A stretch of 64,000 nucleotides of DNA from Leptolyngbya ohadii IS1 (GCF_002215035.1 NZ_NKFP01000006.1:3315080-3379079), one strand, 5' to 3'. Positions 27,282 to 36,525 are shown, counted from the stretch's first letter. Notes: generated by a model from the letters alone, not told the origin. Translations and numbers: made by a program.

Positions 27282-28145
27282 TTACAGCGCAGTCATCACT
27301 TGCAGCAGCTCAGCAGATAAATCAACTCCAGCGTGACGCTTTTTCTGGAACAGGACACCTGCCAGGAAGTAGATATTTGCCGAATAGAAAGCTTCCCGTC
27401 GCTTCCGCATTTCCGTAATCCAGTTGCGAACCTTTGGCTCCGAGCTGTAGTAGCCAAACTGGAGCGGCGTCACCATAAAGTCAGAGACCTGATAGCCCTG
27501 AGACAGCGCATGTTCGATCGTGTCGATCGGATTCGAGTACGCCGAGATCATCAGCATCACGTTGTCGCAGTCCAGCGTCAGCAGCTTTTTGGTAATCGTT
27601 GCGCCATCCACGCCGCCATGCAGAGCGGGCATACAAATATCATCATCCGGAGCGGGAATGTAGGGCGGATTTGCAATCAGGTACTCTGGATTCTTAGACT
27701 TCAGCCCCTCAAAAAAGCAGTGGTTGTGGACAAAGTATTTGCCCTGAAGCCGATACTGCTGAATTCTTGCTTGTGCCAGTTCACAGGCAGCGGCATTGAG
27801 TTCAAACCCGTGGATCTCCCCTGCAAAGGGAGCCTTCAGCAGGGAGTGAATCACCGGGCTACCATCCCCTGCACCAAACTCCACTGCCGTAATGGCTTCC
27901 GTGCCCTGATTCAGCAGCATTTTCTCAATGCACTGGGCATAGAAATGAGATTCTTCAGGGCAAAAGAAAACTTCGTTGGGTGAATAGGTTTGTAGCTCAG
28001 TTTGCAGTTCCGTTTGCGATTCCTGAGATAATAGTTTTGTGGATGACTGGGATGAGGCGATCGCGACCGCTTCAGCGTTTAAGTTTGAATTGAGTTTTGA
28101 ATTTAACTTGGTATTGAACCCAGTATTCAATAGTGCTTCTTGCAT
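27282..28145 (-). CDS. SAM-dependent methyltransferase (NPPY type)
   Basis: A 287-residue protein from the ATG at 28145 (MQEALLNTGF), which has AAAGGA 6 nt upstream. Residues ~8-60 form an Asn/Leu/Ser/Gln-rich low-complexity leader with LNSKLNSNLN and ELQTELQTY repeats. The catalytic part has motif I AVEFGAGDGSPVI and motif IV IANPPYIPAP, the N-P-P-Y signature of N-methyltransferases acting on planar nitrogen (HemK/PrmC-like and DNA/RNA methylases). The substrate is unknown. It lies ~110 bp downstream of the haem-oxygenase-like gene in the same direction, so the two may form an operon. Confidence 0.8.
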   Translation of the reverse strand: MQEALLNTGFNTKLNSKLNSNLNAEAVAIASSQSSTKLLSQESQTELQTELQTYSPNEVFFCPEESHFYAQCIEKMLLNQGTEAITAVEFGAGDGSPVIHSLLKAPFAGEIHGFELNAAACELAQARIQQYRLQGKYFVHNHCFFEGLKSKNPEYLIANPPYIPAPDDDICMPALHGGVDGATITKKLLTLDCDNVMLMISAYSNPIDTIEHALSQGYQVSDFMVTPLQFGYYSSEPKVRNWITEMRKRREAFYSANIYFLAGVLFQKKRHAGVDLSAELLQVMTAL

Positions 28146-28257
28146 GACGAATCCTTTGACGCGAATGGACGAACGAAACGACCGGGTAGGCACTTAAGAC
28201 CTACCCCCAAGACTTCAGGGAAATTCGCCCAGAAATAGGCTGCTTGCAAATATGCTG

Positions 28258-29367
28258 TTACAGCACTGTGCCTGCTTTTTCGGCTGCGCGAATGATGTTA
28301 ACGATGGCTGCCCCTGCCCGATCGCCTAAAGCTTTCTCCTGGTCATAGCCCAGCACAATTTCCCAGGCATTATCGGGATACATATCTACCAGCGGTAAGG
28401 CAACCTGCTCTACCATCCATTTACCGTGCCGCTCATCTTCCCGGATGTGCAGTTCCCAGTAGCCCATTGCCGTATCGGACAGGTTGAGCCGCTGTGCTGC
28501 TGTCATGTAATCGCGGTAGATCGAGGGTCCTACAATTTCAAAGTAGGTGAGTCCGCCGTTGTATCGCAGGAAGTGCAGTTTGCGTTCGGTCAGCAAAAAG
28601 TTGTGGTTGACGCAGGCGAGCAGTTCCCACGGAGCTAAGTCGAAATAGCCTTCTGGTGTGGTGTTCAGCCCCAGTTCTGCCATCATGTTGGCGTAGAAGG
28701 TGGAGTGCTTTTTGTTATAGCGACCGTTGCCGTACTCTTCCATCAGCACCCGGATCAGCATGGCGTGAACTTCATTGCTCGCACCGCCCAGAATCCGCGA
28801 CATCCGGCTCGCTTCCACCAGTCCATCTAGAGAGGCGATTGCCAGCAGCCAGCGATAGCCCTCCAGCGACATCTCCTCACGGATGTACTGCTTGCTCTCG
28901 GTAATGGGCGGCTCCAGATCCGCATCTGCCCGATCGATCAATGCCTGCTTGAAGTCAGGAATTTGCTTCAGGGCTTCGATGTCCATCTGCGAAGTTTCCC
29001 ACGCCTGCCAGACTTCCTCTATCCGATCGCGCACCCACTGAATGTAGAACGATCGCTCATTGCGGTAGTTTTGCAGGGAGTCGAACCAGAACAGATTCAG
29101 GCGATTAATTCGGTAAAGAATACGCTGTAAGAAAAGACTTGCATCCGCGTTGACCGTTTCGCCGTAAGCCGTTTCCAGCGCGATCGCTAATGCTGCCTCG
29201 AAATCATTCACAATTTCGGGATTTTGCTTAATCCGCTGGTCAAGAGAATCATTCTCCAGCAGCCGAACGAATGTCTTTTCTGCCGATTTGTAGTTGGGTG
29301 GTGTCGCGTTTGGGGAATGCCGAACCTCTTCCCGCATCCAGCGATCGGGACTCAACGTTTCTATCAT
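28258..29367 (-). CDS. Haem-oxygenase-like di-iron protein (iron-containing redox enzyme family)
   Basis: A 369-residue protein from the ATG at 29367 (MIETLSPDRWMREEV); an upstream in-frame extension to 29574 is not family-like. It is all-helical, with metal-ligand-like motifs RVLMEEYGNGRYNKKH in the middle and YWELHIREDERHGKW later, the E...E-x-x-H / E-x-x-x-D-x-x-H pattern of haem-oxygenase-like di-iron oxidases. This superfamily includes UndA, BesC, SznF and CADD, which carry out O2-dependent oxidations or fragmentations. The substrate here is unknown. The partner methyltransferase downstream suggests a small biosynthetic or modification unit. Confidence 0.8.
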   Translation of the reverse strand: MIETLSPDRWMREEVRHSPNATPPNYKSAEKTFVRLLENDSLDQRIKQNPEIVNDFEAALAIALETAYGETVNADASLFLQRILYRINRLNLFWFDSLQNYRNERSFYIQWVRDRIEEVWQAWETSQMDIEALKQIPDFKQALIDRADADLEPPITESKQYIREEMSLEGYRWLLAIASLDGLVEASRMSRILGGASNEVHAMLIRVLMEEYGNGRYNKKHSTFYANMMAELGLNTTPEGYFDLAPWELLACVNHNFLLTERKLHFLRYNGGLTYFEIVGPSIYRDYMTAAQRLNLSDTAMGYWELHIREDERHGKWMVEQVALPLVDMYPDNAWEIVLGYDQEKALGDRAGAAIVNIIRAAEKAGTVL

Positions 29368-29988
29368 AGTTGGGTAATTAAAATCGTTCTCGCCTATATT
29401 CCCACCAATGTCAGCATCTCGCTGTTTGTCGTTTATCAAAAGACTTAACGACAATGACGATCGCTGATGTAAACGATACTTTCCATTGGCTATCAATACC
29501 TTATCCAAGAGAGGATTTTCCCACCGTCCATCTAAGGGAGGACAAATGAGAGGAAAATGAATATTTCTAAACAAGTAACCTACGCTACTGTGAAATGGAA
29601 AAATTCCTATAGCGATCGCATCTTGCTAGGGGCAGAGGGGTGGATGAAGGAAGCGTAAGAGAGATATAAGCAGATAGATTGCTCACATGTTGTCTAGGCT
29701 CCGCCTGAATACGGTTGGAGGCGGCTCTGCCGCACATTGTATTTAGGGACACCAGGGTTCTAACAAAAAGTGAATTGTCTGCATATTCATATTTTTAATG
29801 TATTAATCCTGTGCGTTCAATATATTGGACATTACTAATTGTCCCTCTTACTCTAGAGGTTAGGTCTGGTCTTAAAAATTCAGTTAGTCAAGTCACGATC
29901 GCTCGTTTCAAGTTCTCGGCTGATCAAGACAGCGCATGACCCGCATCACGACAGGAATTTGATAGAGCAGAAAATAAAGGAAATCGCG
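29368..29988. other. ~620-bp divergent spacer
   Basis: This lies between the di-iron protein gene and the MATE gene. It holds promoters for both, a REP-like element (listed separately) and AT-rich stretches near 29770-29830. I see no conserved gene. Its first ~200 bp keep the reading frame of the di-iron protein open but are not convincing as coding sequence. Confidence 0.45.
29691..29733. repeat. REP-like dispersed palindromic element, copy A
   Basis: Two small hairpins in a row: AGGCT-C-CGCCT-like and GCGGC-TCT-GCCGC, with TACGGTTGGA between them. A second, diverged copy of the same layout lies at 44301-44345. Both are intergenic. Confidence 0.6.
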
Positions 29989-31350
29989 TTGAGTCAGTTA
30001 ATGCAACAGGATTCAAAATTTATTCGATCGTTTTTACGCCTCTCGATCGTCAATATCCTTTCCAACCTGATGGTTCCCCTCGCGGGAATTGTGGATGTCG
30101 CGTTTCTGGGACACCTTTCGGAAATTCGCTATCTGGCAGGCGTATCGCTGGCGACCGTGCTGTTTAACTACATTTACTGGACGTTTGGCTTCCTGCGGAT
30201 GGGGACAACCGGAATGACGGCGCAGGCAGTGGGGCGGAGGGACGAAACGGAGGCACTGGCGATCGGGGTAAGGCATGGTCTGATGGCTCTGGCAATCGGC
30301 GTTTTGATTCTGATCTTGCAGGTTCCGCTGAGGACGATCGGTTTTGCGCTGCTCAGTGCTACGCCAGAGGTAAAGGCGGCAGGGCAGGACTATTTTCATG
30401 CGCTGATCTGGGGTGCGCCTGCAACGCTGATTAACTTTGTGCTGATTGGCTGGTATCTGGGACGGGGACAGAGCGGTAAGGTGCTGCTGCTTTCGGCGGT
30501 GAGTAACGGCAGCAATATCGTGCTGGACTATTTTTTTGTGGGACAGTGGGGCTGGGCGAGTGCGGGGGCGGGCTGGTCTACGGCGCTGGCGCAATATTTG
30601 ATGCTGCTGGTCGGTCTGGGACTGCTGGCACGGGAGTTTCGCTGGCGGGATGTGCAGAAGGTTAGAGACCAGCTCTGGGAGCGATCGGCGCTGCTGGCGG
30701 TGTTTAATCTGAATCGGGATATTCTGATTCGCACCTTCGTTTTAGTCTCGACCTTTGCGCTGTTTACCAACCTCAGTTCGGCGTTCAGCACAGATATTCT
30801 GGCAACCAATACGGTTTTGCTTCAGGTGGTAACGCTGGCGGCGTACTTTATCGACGGATTTGCCTTTGCCACGGAAAGCTATGCCGGACTGTTTCGCGGT
30901 CAGGGTACGGTGAAGGGGCTGCTGCGCCTGCTGCAAATTGCCGGAGGGCTGAGTCTGGTCATGGGGCTGCTGTTTGCGATCGCCTTTATCCTGTTTCCCC
31001 TGCCGCTGTTTGGCTTCATGACGGATCACAACACCATCCTGAACGGGGTGCAGCAGTATGTATTCTGGCTCCTGCCTGTGCTGGGATTCGGCTCGATTGC
31101 CTATATGCTGGACGGTTATTTCCTGGGACTCACCGAAGGGGCAACCCTACGACGGGCGGCAGTGCTGTCAACGCTGGTAGGATTTGTGCCCGTGGCGATC
31201 GGGGCGGCGTGGCTTCGCAGTCCTCATTTGCTGTGGCTGGCGCTAACGCTGTTTATGCTGGCGCGATCGGTGACGCTGGGAGTCAAAGTGCCCCCAACCC
31301 TGAGAGCCAATTCCCCGCTGGGACAGCCACAAGAGAACCCAGACGGGTGA
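29989..31350 (+). CDS. MATE-family efflux transporter (DinF-like)
   Basis: A protein of ~453 residues with 12 predicted helices. The start region FLRLSIVNILSNLMVPLAGI and the loop VDVAFLGHLSEI are typical of the DinF branch of MATE exporters. The start is uncertain: a TTG at 29989 has AAAGGA at good distance, an ATG at 30001 does not, and a TTG at 29959 is also in frame. It exports organic cations or metabolites using a Na+ or H+ gradient. A DevB-like adaptor gene follows 126 bp downstream; a joint function is unproven. Confidence 0.9.
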   Translation: MSQLMQQDSKFIRSFLRLSIVNILSNLMVPLAGIVDVAFLGHLSEIRYLAGVSLATVLFNYIYWTFGFLRMGTTGMTAQAVGRRDETEALAIGVRHGLMALAIGVLILILQVPLRTIGFALLSATPEVKAAGQDYFHALIWGAPATLINFVLIGWYLGRGQSGKVLLLSAVSNGSNIVLDYFFVGQWGWASAGAGWSTALAQYLMLLVGLGLLAREFRWRDVQKVRDQLWERSALLAVFNLNRDILIRTFVLVSTFALFTNLSSAFSTDILATNTVLLQVVTLAAYFIDGFAFATESYAGLFRGQGTVKGLLRLLQIAGGLSLVMGLLFAIAFILFPLPLFGFMTDHNTILNGVQQYVFWLLPVLGFGSIAYMLDGYFLGLTEGATLRRAAVLSTLVGFVPVAIGAAWLRSPHLLWLALTLFMLARSVTLGVKVPPTLRANSPLGQPQENPDG

Positions 31351-31476
31351 TCCCCAATCCAATACAAAGTTTTGTAACATAGAGTATGGCGTTCTTTCGG
31401 GCTGCCCGACGAACTCCCTCAATTCCTGAATCTCTTACGCACCGGACGACTCGCCGGACGATTGGACAACACAGCT

Positions 31477-32643
31477 ATGGAAACGCTTAGAAACAACAGG
31501 CAGCGGGGCTGGATTTCGATCGCAGCGGGTGGCGTACTGGCGCTAGGACTGGTTGGCTTTGGGGTCAGTCGATTGATTGCCAATCAGCAGCAGGCACGGC
31601 AGGCGGCAATTGAGGCACAGGCTCCGGCTCCAGAACGGGTAGAAGTCGTTGCCCTGGGACGGTTGGAACCGCAGGGAGAAGTCGTTCGCGTCGGCGGACC
31701 CACGGGAGAAAGGCTAGCTCGTTTGCTGGTGCAGCAGGGTGATCAGGTCAAGGCGGGCACGGTGCTGGCATACCTGGAAAGCTACGAAGAACAGCTGGCA
31801 CAGCGGGATCTGGCGGCAAGTCAGCTTCGGGAGGCAGAGCAGCGGCTTCAGGCACAGACCTCCGTTGGCAATGCCCAGATTCAGGAAGCCCAAACCCGTA
31901 TCCAGCAGGTCGATCGCCCTACTAATTTTCAAATTCAGGCGCAGGAAGCCAGCATTCGGGATCTGGAAGCCCAGCTCGCCCTGGCACAAACCAATCTTCG
32001 CCGATCGCAGGATCTCCTCAGTCAGGGAGCGATTTCCCAGCAGTCGCTAGACCAGCAGGTAACCCAGACCCGTCAGATTCAGGAGCAGTTGAATAGCGCG
32101 AGGGCAAATTTGGTGCGGCTGCAAACCCAGCGACAGGCAGACCTGCAAAACGCCCAGGCACAGGTTCGATCGCAGCAGGCAAACGCCACCCTCAGTCAGG
32201 TGCAGGCAGCGGTGGAGTCCGCCCGTCAAAACCTCAATCTGGCACAGGCAAAACTCGATCGCACGATAATTCGCGCTCCCCAGGACGGCAGAATTTTGCG
32301 CGTGATTACTCACAGCGGCGAAACGATCGCAGAGGACGGCATCCTCGATCTGGGCAATACCAATCAGATGGCTGTGGTTGCAGAGGTGTACGAGTCCGAT
32401 ATTGGGCTGGTGCAGGTGGGACAAACGGCTACAATTACAAGCCGCAACGGGGCTTTTGAAACGCCCATTACCGGAAAGGTGTCCGAGATTGGCTGGCAGA
32501 TCTTCAAGAACAACGTGCTGGACGATGACCCTGCTGCCAACGCCGATGCCCGTGTGGTGGAAGTGCGGGTTCGTCTGGACGACAGCAAGCCCGTTGAAGC
32601 CTTGACCAACCTCCAGGTGGACATCCGAATTGACGTAAAGTAA
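31477..32643 (+). CDS. Orphan DevB/HlyD-type membrane-fusion protein
   Basis: A 388-residue adaptor from the ATG at 31477 (METLRNNRQRGWIS); a TTG at 31462 is also in frame. One N-terminal transmembrane helix (ISIAAGGVLALGLVGFGVS) is followed by a lipoyl half (LLVQQGDQVKAGTVLAYLE), a coiled coil (~100-275) and a second lipoyl half (TIIRAPQDGRILRVITHSGE). The final barrel ends VDIRIDVK. It closely parallels the adaptor at 22584, but no devC or devA is beside it. It may serve a remote ABC pair. Confidence 0.88.
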   Translation: METLRNNRQRGWISIAAGGVLALGLVGFGVSRLIANQQQARQAAIEAQAPAPERVEVVALGRLEPQGEVVRVGGPTGERLARLLVQQGDQVKAGTVLAYLESYEEQLAQRDLAASQLREAEQRLQAQTSVGNAQIQEAQTRIQQVDRPTNFQIQAQEASIRDLEAQLALAQTNLRRSQDLLSQGAISQQSLDQQVTQTRQIQEQLNSARANLVRLQTQRQADLQNAQAQVRSQQANATLSQVQAAVESARQNLNLAQAKLDRTIIRAPQDGRILRVITHSGETIAEDGILDLGNTNQMAVVAEVYESDIGLVQVGQTATITSRNGAFETPITGKVSEIGWQIFKNNVLDDDPAANADARVVEVRVRLDDSKPVEALTNLQVDIRIDVK

Positions 32644-32682
32644 AGCCATGTAAGTAAAGCCATGTAAGTAAAGCCATGCAAG
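32641..32682 (+). repeat. Triplicated 14-bp translation-start region
   Basis: Three tandem copies of TAAAGCCATGTAAG, the third reading TAAAGCCATGCAAG. The first two contain ATG immediately followed by TAA; the third ATG opens the gene at 32676. The first copy begins at the stop codon of the DevB-like gene. Confidence 0.85.
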
Positions 32683-33083
32683 ACGATCGCGGCAATCTTT
32701 ATCTCGCAGTCAACGGCACTCTGATGCGCGGGCTGGAACTGAACCCCAACCTGCTGAACGTGGGCGCGACTTTTGTGAAAGAAACAGAAACCGCCCCTGT
32801 CTATCGGCTCTGGTCGATTAACGATCGCCACCCGGCAATGATGCGCGTCACCGAGGGCGGCAGATCGATCGCGCTGGAGATTTGGGCTGTGCCTGCGGCA
32901 GGTCTAGCAGCGGTGCTAATGCAAGAACCCCCTGGACTGGCAGTTGGGAAGGTGCTGCTGAACGACGGGGAAACGGTGCTGGGCGTGCTGGGCGAACCTT
33001 TTCTCTGTGAGAATCAGCTCGAAATCACAGAGTGGGGGGGCTGGCGGGCTTACACCGCTGCGGCAATCGCGGATAAGGCTTGA
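32676..33083 (+). CDS. Allophanate hydrolase C-terminal-domain-like (gamma-glutamylcyclotransferase-like) protein
   Basis: A 135-residue stand-alone protein resembling the C-terminal domain of AtzF-type allophanate hydrolases. The features are a start like LYLAVNGTLMRGLELNPNL, the core YRLWSINDRHPAMMRV, and the ending LCENQLEITEWGGWRAY, which matches the family's conserved tail. The domain has a gamma-glutamylcyclotransferase-like fold. Its activity when separate from the amidase is not established. The gene overlaps a triplicated start motif and is probably translated after the DevB-like gene upstream. Confidence 0.75.
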   Translation: MQDDRGNLYLAVNGTLMRGLELNPNLLNVGATFVKETETAPVYRLWSINDRHPAMMRVTEGGRSIALEIWAVPAAGLAAVLMQEPPGLAVGKVLLNDGETVLGVLGEPFLCENQLEITEWGGWRAYTAAAIADKA

Positions 33084-33202
33084 TCTAACACGCTGCAATC
33101 GTTCTCACATGAGCAGTTTTGCGGATGTGATCTCGATCGCTTTTCAATAGACTAATCACTATCTCTTTCCTGCGTTTCCTTCGATCGTTCTGCGAGGTTT
33201 TT

Positions 33203-33487
33203 ATGGGTGGTTCCTCTGGCTTCTATCCGGACATTGCCTGCGGCTGTGCAGATCTAGACCGTGCAGAGCTGGACAGCATCAAAACAGAATTTATCAGCAC
33301 CATTTCCCATGAGGTTCGCACACCGCTCAGCGTTATTATCCTTGCTGTGGAAATGCTCAAGCTGCACGGGCAAAACTGTACCGAGGCACAGCGGCAAGCC
33401 TACATTGCCCAAATTCAGCACGCCGCCAAGGAAATCAACACCCTGTTTAACGCGGCTCTGCCGACGATCGGTGCCGATCCCGCTTAG
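33203..33487 (+). CDS. Stand-alone histidine-kinase dimerisation domain (HisKA only)
   Basis: A 94-residue protein with a complete HisKA segment. The H-box is EFISTISHEVRTPLSVIILA (His ~46), followed by the second helix QAYIAQIQHAAKEINTLFNA. No HATPase domain follows: the frame stops shortly after. The start has GAGG upstream. It may be a phosphotransfer or dimerisation partner, a regulator of another kinase, or the remnant of a full kinase. Its 3' end overlaps that of the convergent MscS gene by ~41 bp. Confidence 0.75.
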   Translation: MGGSSGFYPDIACGCADLDRAELDSIKTEFISTISHEVRTPLSVIILAVEMLKLHGQNCTEAQRQAYIAQIQHAAKEINTLFNAALPTIGADPA

Positions 33488-35360
33488 CTTCCCGATGGGA
33501 GGAATGGTGCATAAGAGCCTCCTCCAGTTTTCCGTTATCCTCTGGTGAGGCTTGGAGAGAGACTGCCTGCTGGGGAACGCCAATCGCAATTCCGGCATCA
33601 TCAAAGGCAAGCTTAAGCCGCTTCCGATACTCCCGCGCCACGTCCCACTGTTTGAGCGGCTGAGTTTTAATCCAGAGTCGAATGGTTGATCCAGTCGAAT
33701 CGAGTTTATCTACGCCCAGCAGGGCAGGCTTATCGATAATTAAGTCTTGCCATTGCGGGTCGCGCGTCATTTCCATTGCCACCCGCTCAACGACAACCAG
33801 CGCTGTATTCAGGTCAGTGGTATGGGCAACGCTGATATTGATGTCCACCCGCGACCATTCCTTGGAGAGGTTCTGGACGATTGTAATCGCGCTGTTGGGA
33901 ATGGTAATCAGCCGTCCTTCTTCGTTGCGGAGCTGGGTGATTCGCAGGTTCATGTTTTCGACCAGTCCGGTGACATCGCCGATCGCCACCACATCCCCCA
34001 CGCCAAACTGATCCTCCAGCAAAATCAAAAATCCGTTAATAAAGTCCTTGATCACGTTCTGCGATGCTAGGGAAATACCCACACCCGCAACCCCGGTCAG
34101 GGTCAGCAGCACCGGATTCACCTGCAAGCCCAGCCAGGAGACTGCAACAATGATTCCCGTAATCGCACAGAGCAAGGCAGCGATACTTTTTGCCACCCTG
34201 GAAAACGTGGTGAACCGCAAAACCAACCGCTGAGGTGCGGAGGGATCGAAGCTAGAAGAGGATTGGAGCGCCAGAAAGAAGCGATCGACCAGTACCGCAC
34301 TGACCCGAACCGCAAAATAGGTAGCAATGCCCACCGCCAGCAATCGCAGCGGAATCTGAATCCACTGAACCAGAAGAGGCTGAAGCCAGCGGCTATACGG
34401 GAACAAACCCACGATGAAGAACAGACCGCCCGCCCACAGCATGATCTGAAGAACCTGCGCCAGCCGTCGCTTAATATCGTTCATGCCTCGCTGCTGCTGG
34501 TTGGCGGCACGACGTTGTAGCAGTTCGGTGGTGGTGGAATTTGTTGGAATTTGGGTGGAGTCGCTGAGCTGCTGGGCATTGTCGATCGACTCTGCCGAAA
34601 GTGTCCGCCGTTCACTTCTAAGCTGCCGCTGAAACCAGAGCAAACTGACGCTGGTAATACCGATCGCCATCAGGGTAATCAGTGCCCGAATAACTTGCCC
34701 TCTGACCGAATCCGGCTGACGTTCCTGCTGTGCCCGCAGCAGTGCCTCGGTGATTTCGACCGTGAGCTGCTGTGCCCAATCGTCCAGGGTACTGCCGTTC
34801 ACTTCCGCATCCAGGGCGGTTACGGTCAGGAGTTCATCATTGTAGGTTCTGTCATCTGCTTCGTACTGGGCAGAGATCACGGGCTGACGACTGGTGGGAT
34901 CAACCGTAGCCGTCACGCGCAGCGTCTCTGGATCGAAGTCGCGATCGACAATTTGCTGAAGCCGCTCCTGAATCAGACTAGTCCGGCTGGAAAGGGCAGG
35001 TTCTCCCGGTCGATCGGTCTGCGCCACTTCGGGAACGGCGATCGTAAATAGCCTGCGTCCATCGAGCCGGACAACGCCACGATTCACTCCAGAACCGCTG
35101 TTGCCTGTAGGAATAGGGCTGATCTGGGGCAAGTTTTGCTCAATCTGGCGCAGTTGGGGCGGCAGGGCTTCCCTCGGTATGGGACTGGTCTGACCCGCCG
35201 CTAAAATCCCTGATTGGGTCAGGACGATCGCCACAGTCAGCAGTCCAACCAGAAGGTATCCCCACTTCCGCAGACGAATTTGCCCAAATTGCTGCAAATT
35301 GGCTCCAGCGGTATTGCTTCCAGCATGATTGCTCGGCGGTTTCCTAGACGGCTGGTTCAT
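33447..35360 (-). CDS. MscS-family mechanosensitive channel
   Basis: A 637-residue protein from the ATG at 35360 (MNQPSRKPPSNHAG), with AGGA 6 nt upstream. An N-terminal helix (GYLLVGLLTVAIVLTQSGIL) acts as signal or anchor; a periplasmic region (~50-230) precedes further helices. The MscS core is clear: pore-lining helix VAGVGISLASQNVIKDFING, then beta domain EDQFGVGDVVAIGDVTGLVE and RLITIPNSAI. It would release solutes on membrane tension. The long extra N-terminal part, as in other large MscS homologues, may sense other signals. Confidence 0.93.
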   Translation of the reverse strand: MNQPSRKPPSNHAGSNTAGANLQQFGQIRLRKWGYLLVGLLTVAIVLTQSGILAAGQTSPIPREALPPQLRQIEQNLPQISPIPTGNSGSGVNRGVVRLDGRRLFTIAVPEVAQTDRPGEPALSSRTSLIQERLQQIVDRDFDPETLRVTATVDPTSRQPVISAQYEADDRTYNDELLTVTALDAEVNGSTLDDWAQQLTVEITEALLRAQQERQPDSVRGQVIRALITLMAIGITSVSLLWFQRQLRSERRTLSAESIDNAQQLSDSTQIPTNSTTTELLQRRAANQQQRGMNDIKRRLAQVLQIMLWAGGLFFIVGLFPYSRWLQPLLVQWIQIPLRLLAVGIATYFAVRVSAVLVDRFFLALQSSSSFDPSAPQRLVLRFTTFSRVAKSIAALLCAITGIIVAVSWLGLQVNPVLLTLTGVAGVGISLASQNVIKDFINGFLILLEDQFGVGDVVAIGDVTGLVENMNLRITQLRNEEGRLITIPNSAITIVQNLSKEWSRVDINISVAHTTDLNTALVVVERVAMEMTRDPQWQDLIIDKPALLGVDKLDSTGSTIRLWIKTQPLKQWDVAREYRKRLKLAFDDAGIAIGVPQQAVSLQASPEDNGKLEEALMHHSSHREAKRDRHRSSAEPR

Positions 35361-35640
35361 GAGTAATCCTGAATGACGACACAATTTGAACGACAGGCAG
35401 CTTTACCGGACATCGAACTCCAACAAACGATTTTTAGACATCGAAATCTCAGAGTCGATTGTCACAGCCGATTATCAGATCGGTCTGCCCACAAATTCGT
35501 TCCAGATTGGGTGGTCTCTAGCTGTTCTCCTTCAACCGAGACGAGCGTTAAAAGTTCAGGCAAGATGGTAGCCTATTCCGACACGAACTGCCAAACGCAG
35601 GAAATGTGAGGAAGGCGATCGGTTTTGGTAGACCTGATTC

Positions 35641-36513
35641 CTACTTCGGCTCTGCCAGAAACTCCCGGATGTACTGATTCACAAGCTGCGGCTGCTCCTG
35701 CTGTACCCAGTGGCTACAGTTGGGAATGTAGCGAATCGTCAGATCTTCTACGTATTCCTCGGTGCCGTAGGTGAGTTCAATGCCGAGGGCAGTATCGTTT
35801 TCGCCCCAGATCATCAGCGTCGGCACGTCCAGCATCCCCCATTCGCGGTTCAGCAGCTCCGACTGAAAGAAATTCGCCCGGTAATAGTTTAGGGCTGCGG
35901 TGAGGGCACCGCGCTTTGCCGCCGCATCCTTGTACGCCGCCAGATCCGCCTGCGAGAAAGCAGCTTTATTCACCGCCATACTGGTAAACGCCGACGCGAG
36001 AAGCCGATAATCATTTGCCTGGATCAGCATTTCCGGCAGTCCGGGAATTTGGAACAGAAAAATATAGGAGCTACGGAGCAACTGCTGAGGCGTTCGGAGT
36101 CCGGCAGCAAATTTAGCAGGATGGGGCAGATTTAGCACAATCAGGCGATCGACCAGATGGGGATAGTCGTAGGCAAATGTCCAGGCAACTGCCCCACCCC
36201 AGTCGTGCCCCACCACCACAGCAGAGTCATAGCCTAGTCCGTGGATTACCCCTTCAATGTCCAACAGCAGTTCGCTAATCCGGTAGTCGCTGACCTCCTG
36301 GGGTTTGTCGCTGTCGTTGTAGCCGCGCAGATCCAGCGCCACGACTTTATGATCCCTGGCGAATTCTGGAATCTGATGCCGCCACGAGTACCAAAATTCC
36401 GGAAACCCGTGCAGCATTAGCATTAGCGGACCTTCGCCCTGAGTAACGTAGTGCAGCTTAACGCCGTTGCTAACGATCGATTGATGGAGCCATGAGCCTT
36501 GTAGGGTAGTCAT
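35641..36513 (-). CDS. Alpha/beta hydrolase, epoxide-hydrolase-like
   Basis: A 290-residue enzyme. The oxyanion motif is HGFPEFWYSW (~35-44), the nucleophile elbow VVGHDWGGAV (Asp ~104), a cap domain spans ~140-215, and the catalytic His lies in IPNCSHWVQQEQP near the C-terminus. The Asp nucleophile fits epoxide hydrolases and haloalkane dehalogenases. No signal peptide. It is directly downstream (12 bp) of the thioesterase gene in the same direction, so the two are probably one operon. Confidence 0.88.
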   Translation of the reverse strand: MTTLQGSWLHQSIVSNGVKLHYVTQGEGPLMLMLHGFPEFWYSWRHQIPEFARDHKVVALDLRGYNDSDKPQEVSDYRISELLLDIEGVIHGLGYDSAVVVGHDWGGAVAWTFAYDYPHLVDRLIVLNLPHPAKFAAGLRTPQQLLRSSYIFLFQIPGLPEMLIQANDYRLLASAFTSMAVNKAAFSQADLAAYKDAAAKRGALTAALNYYRANFFQSELLNREWGMLDVPTLMIWGENDTALGIELTYGTEEYVEDLTIRYIPNCSHWVQQEQPQLVNQYIREFLAEPK

Positions 36514-36525
36514 TTTGTGCCTCCT

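Noticed and set aside
35373..35609. Short plus-strand open frames between the MscS and hydrolase genes
   Set aside because: Two overlapping frames with similar length and no conserved features; probably promoter-region chance frames.
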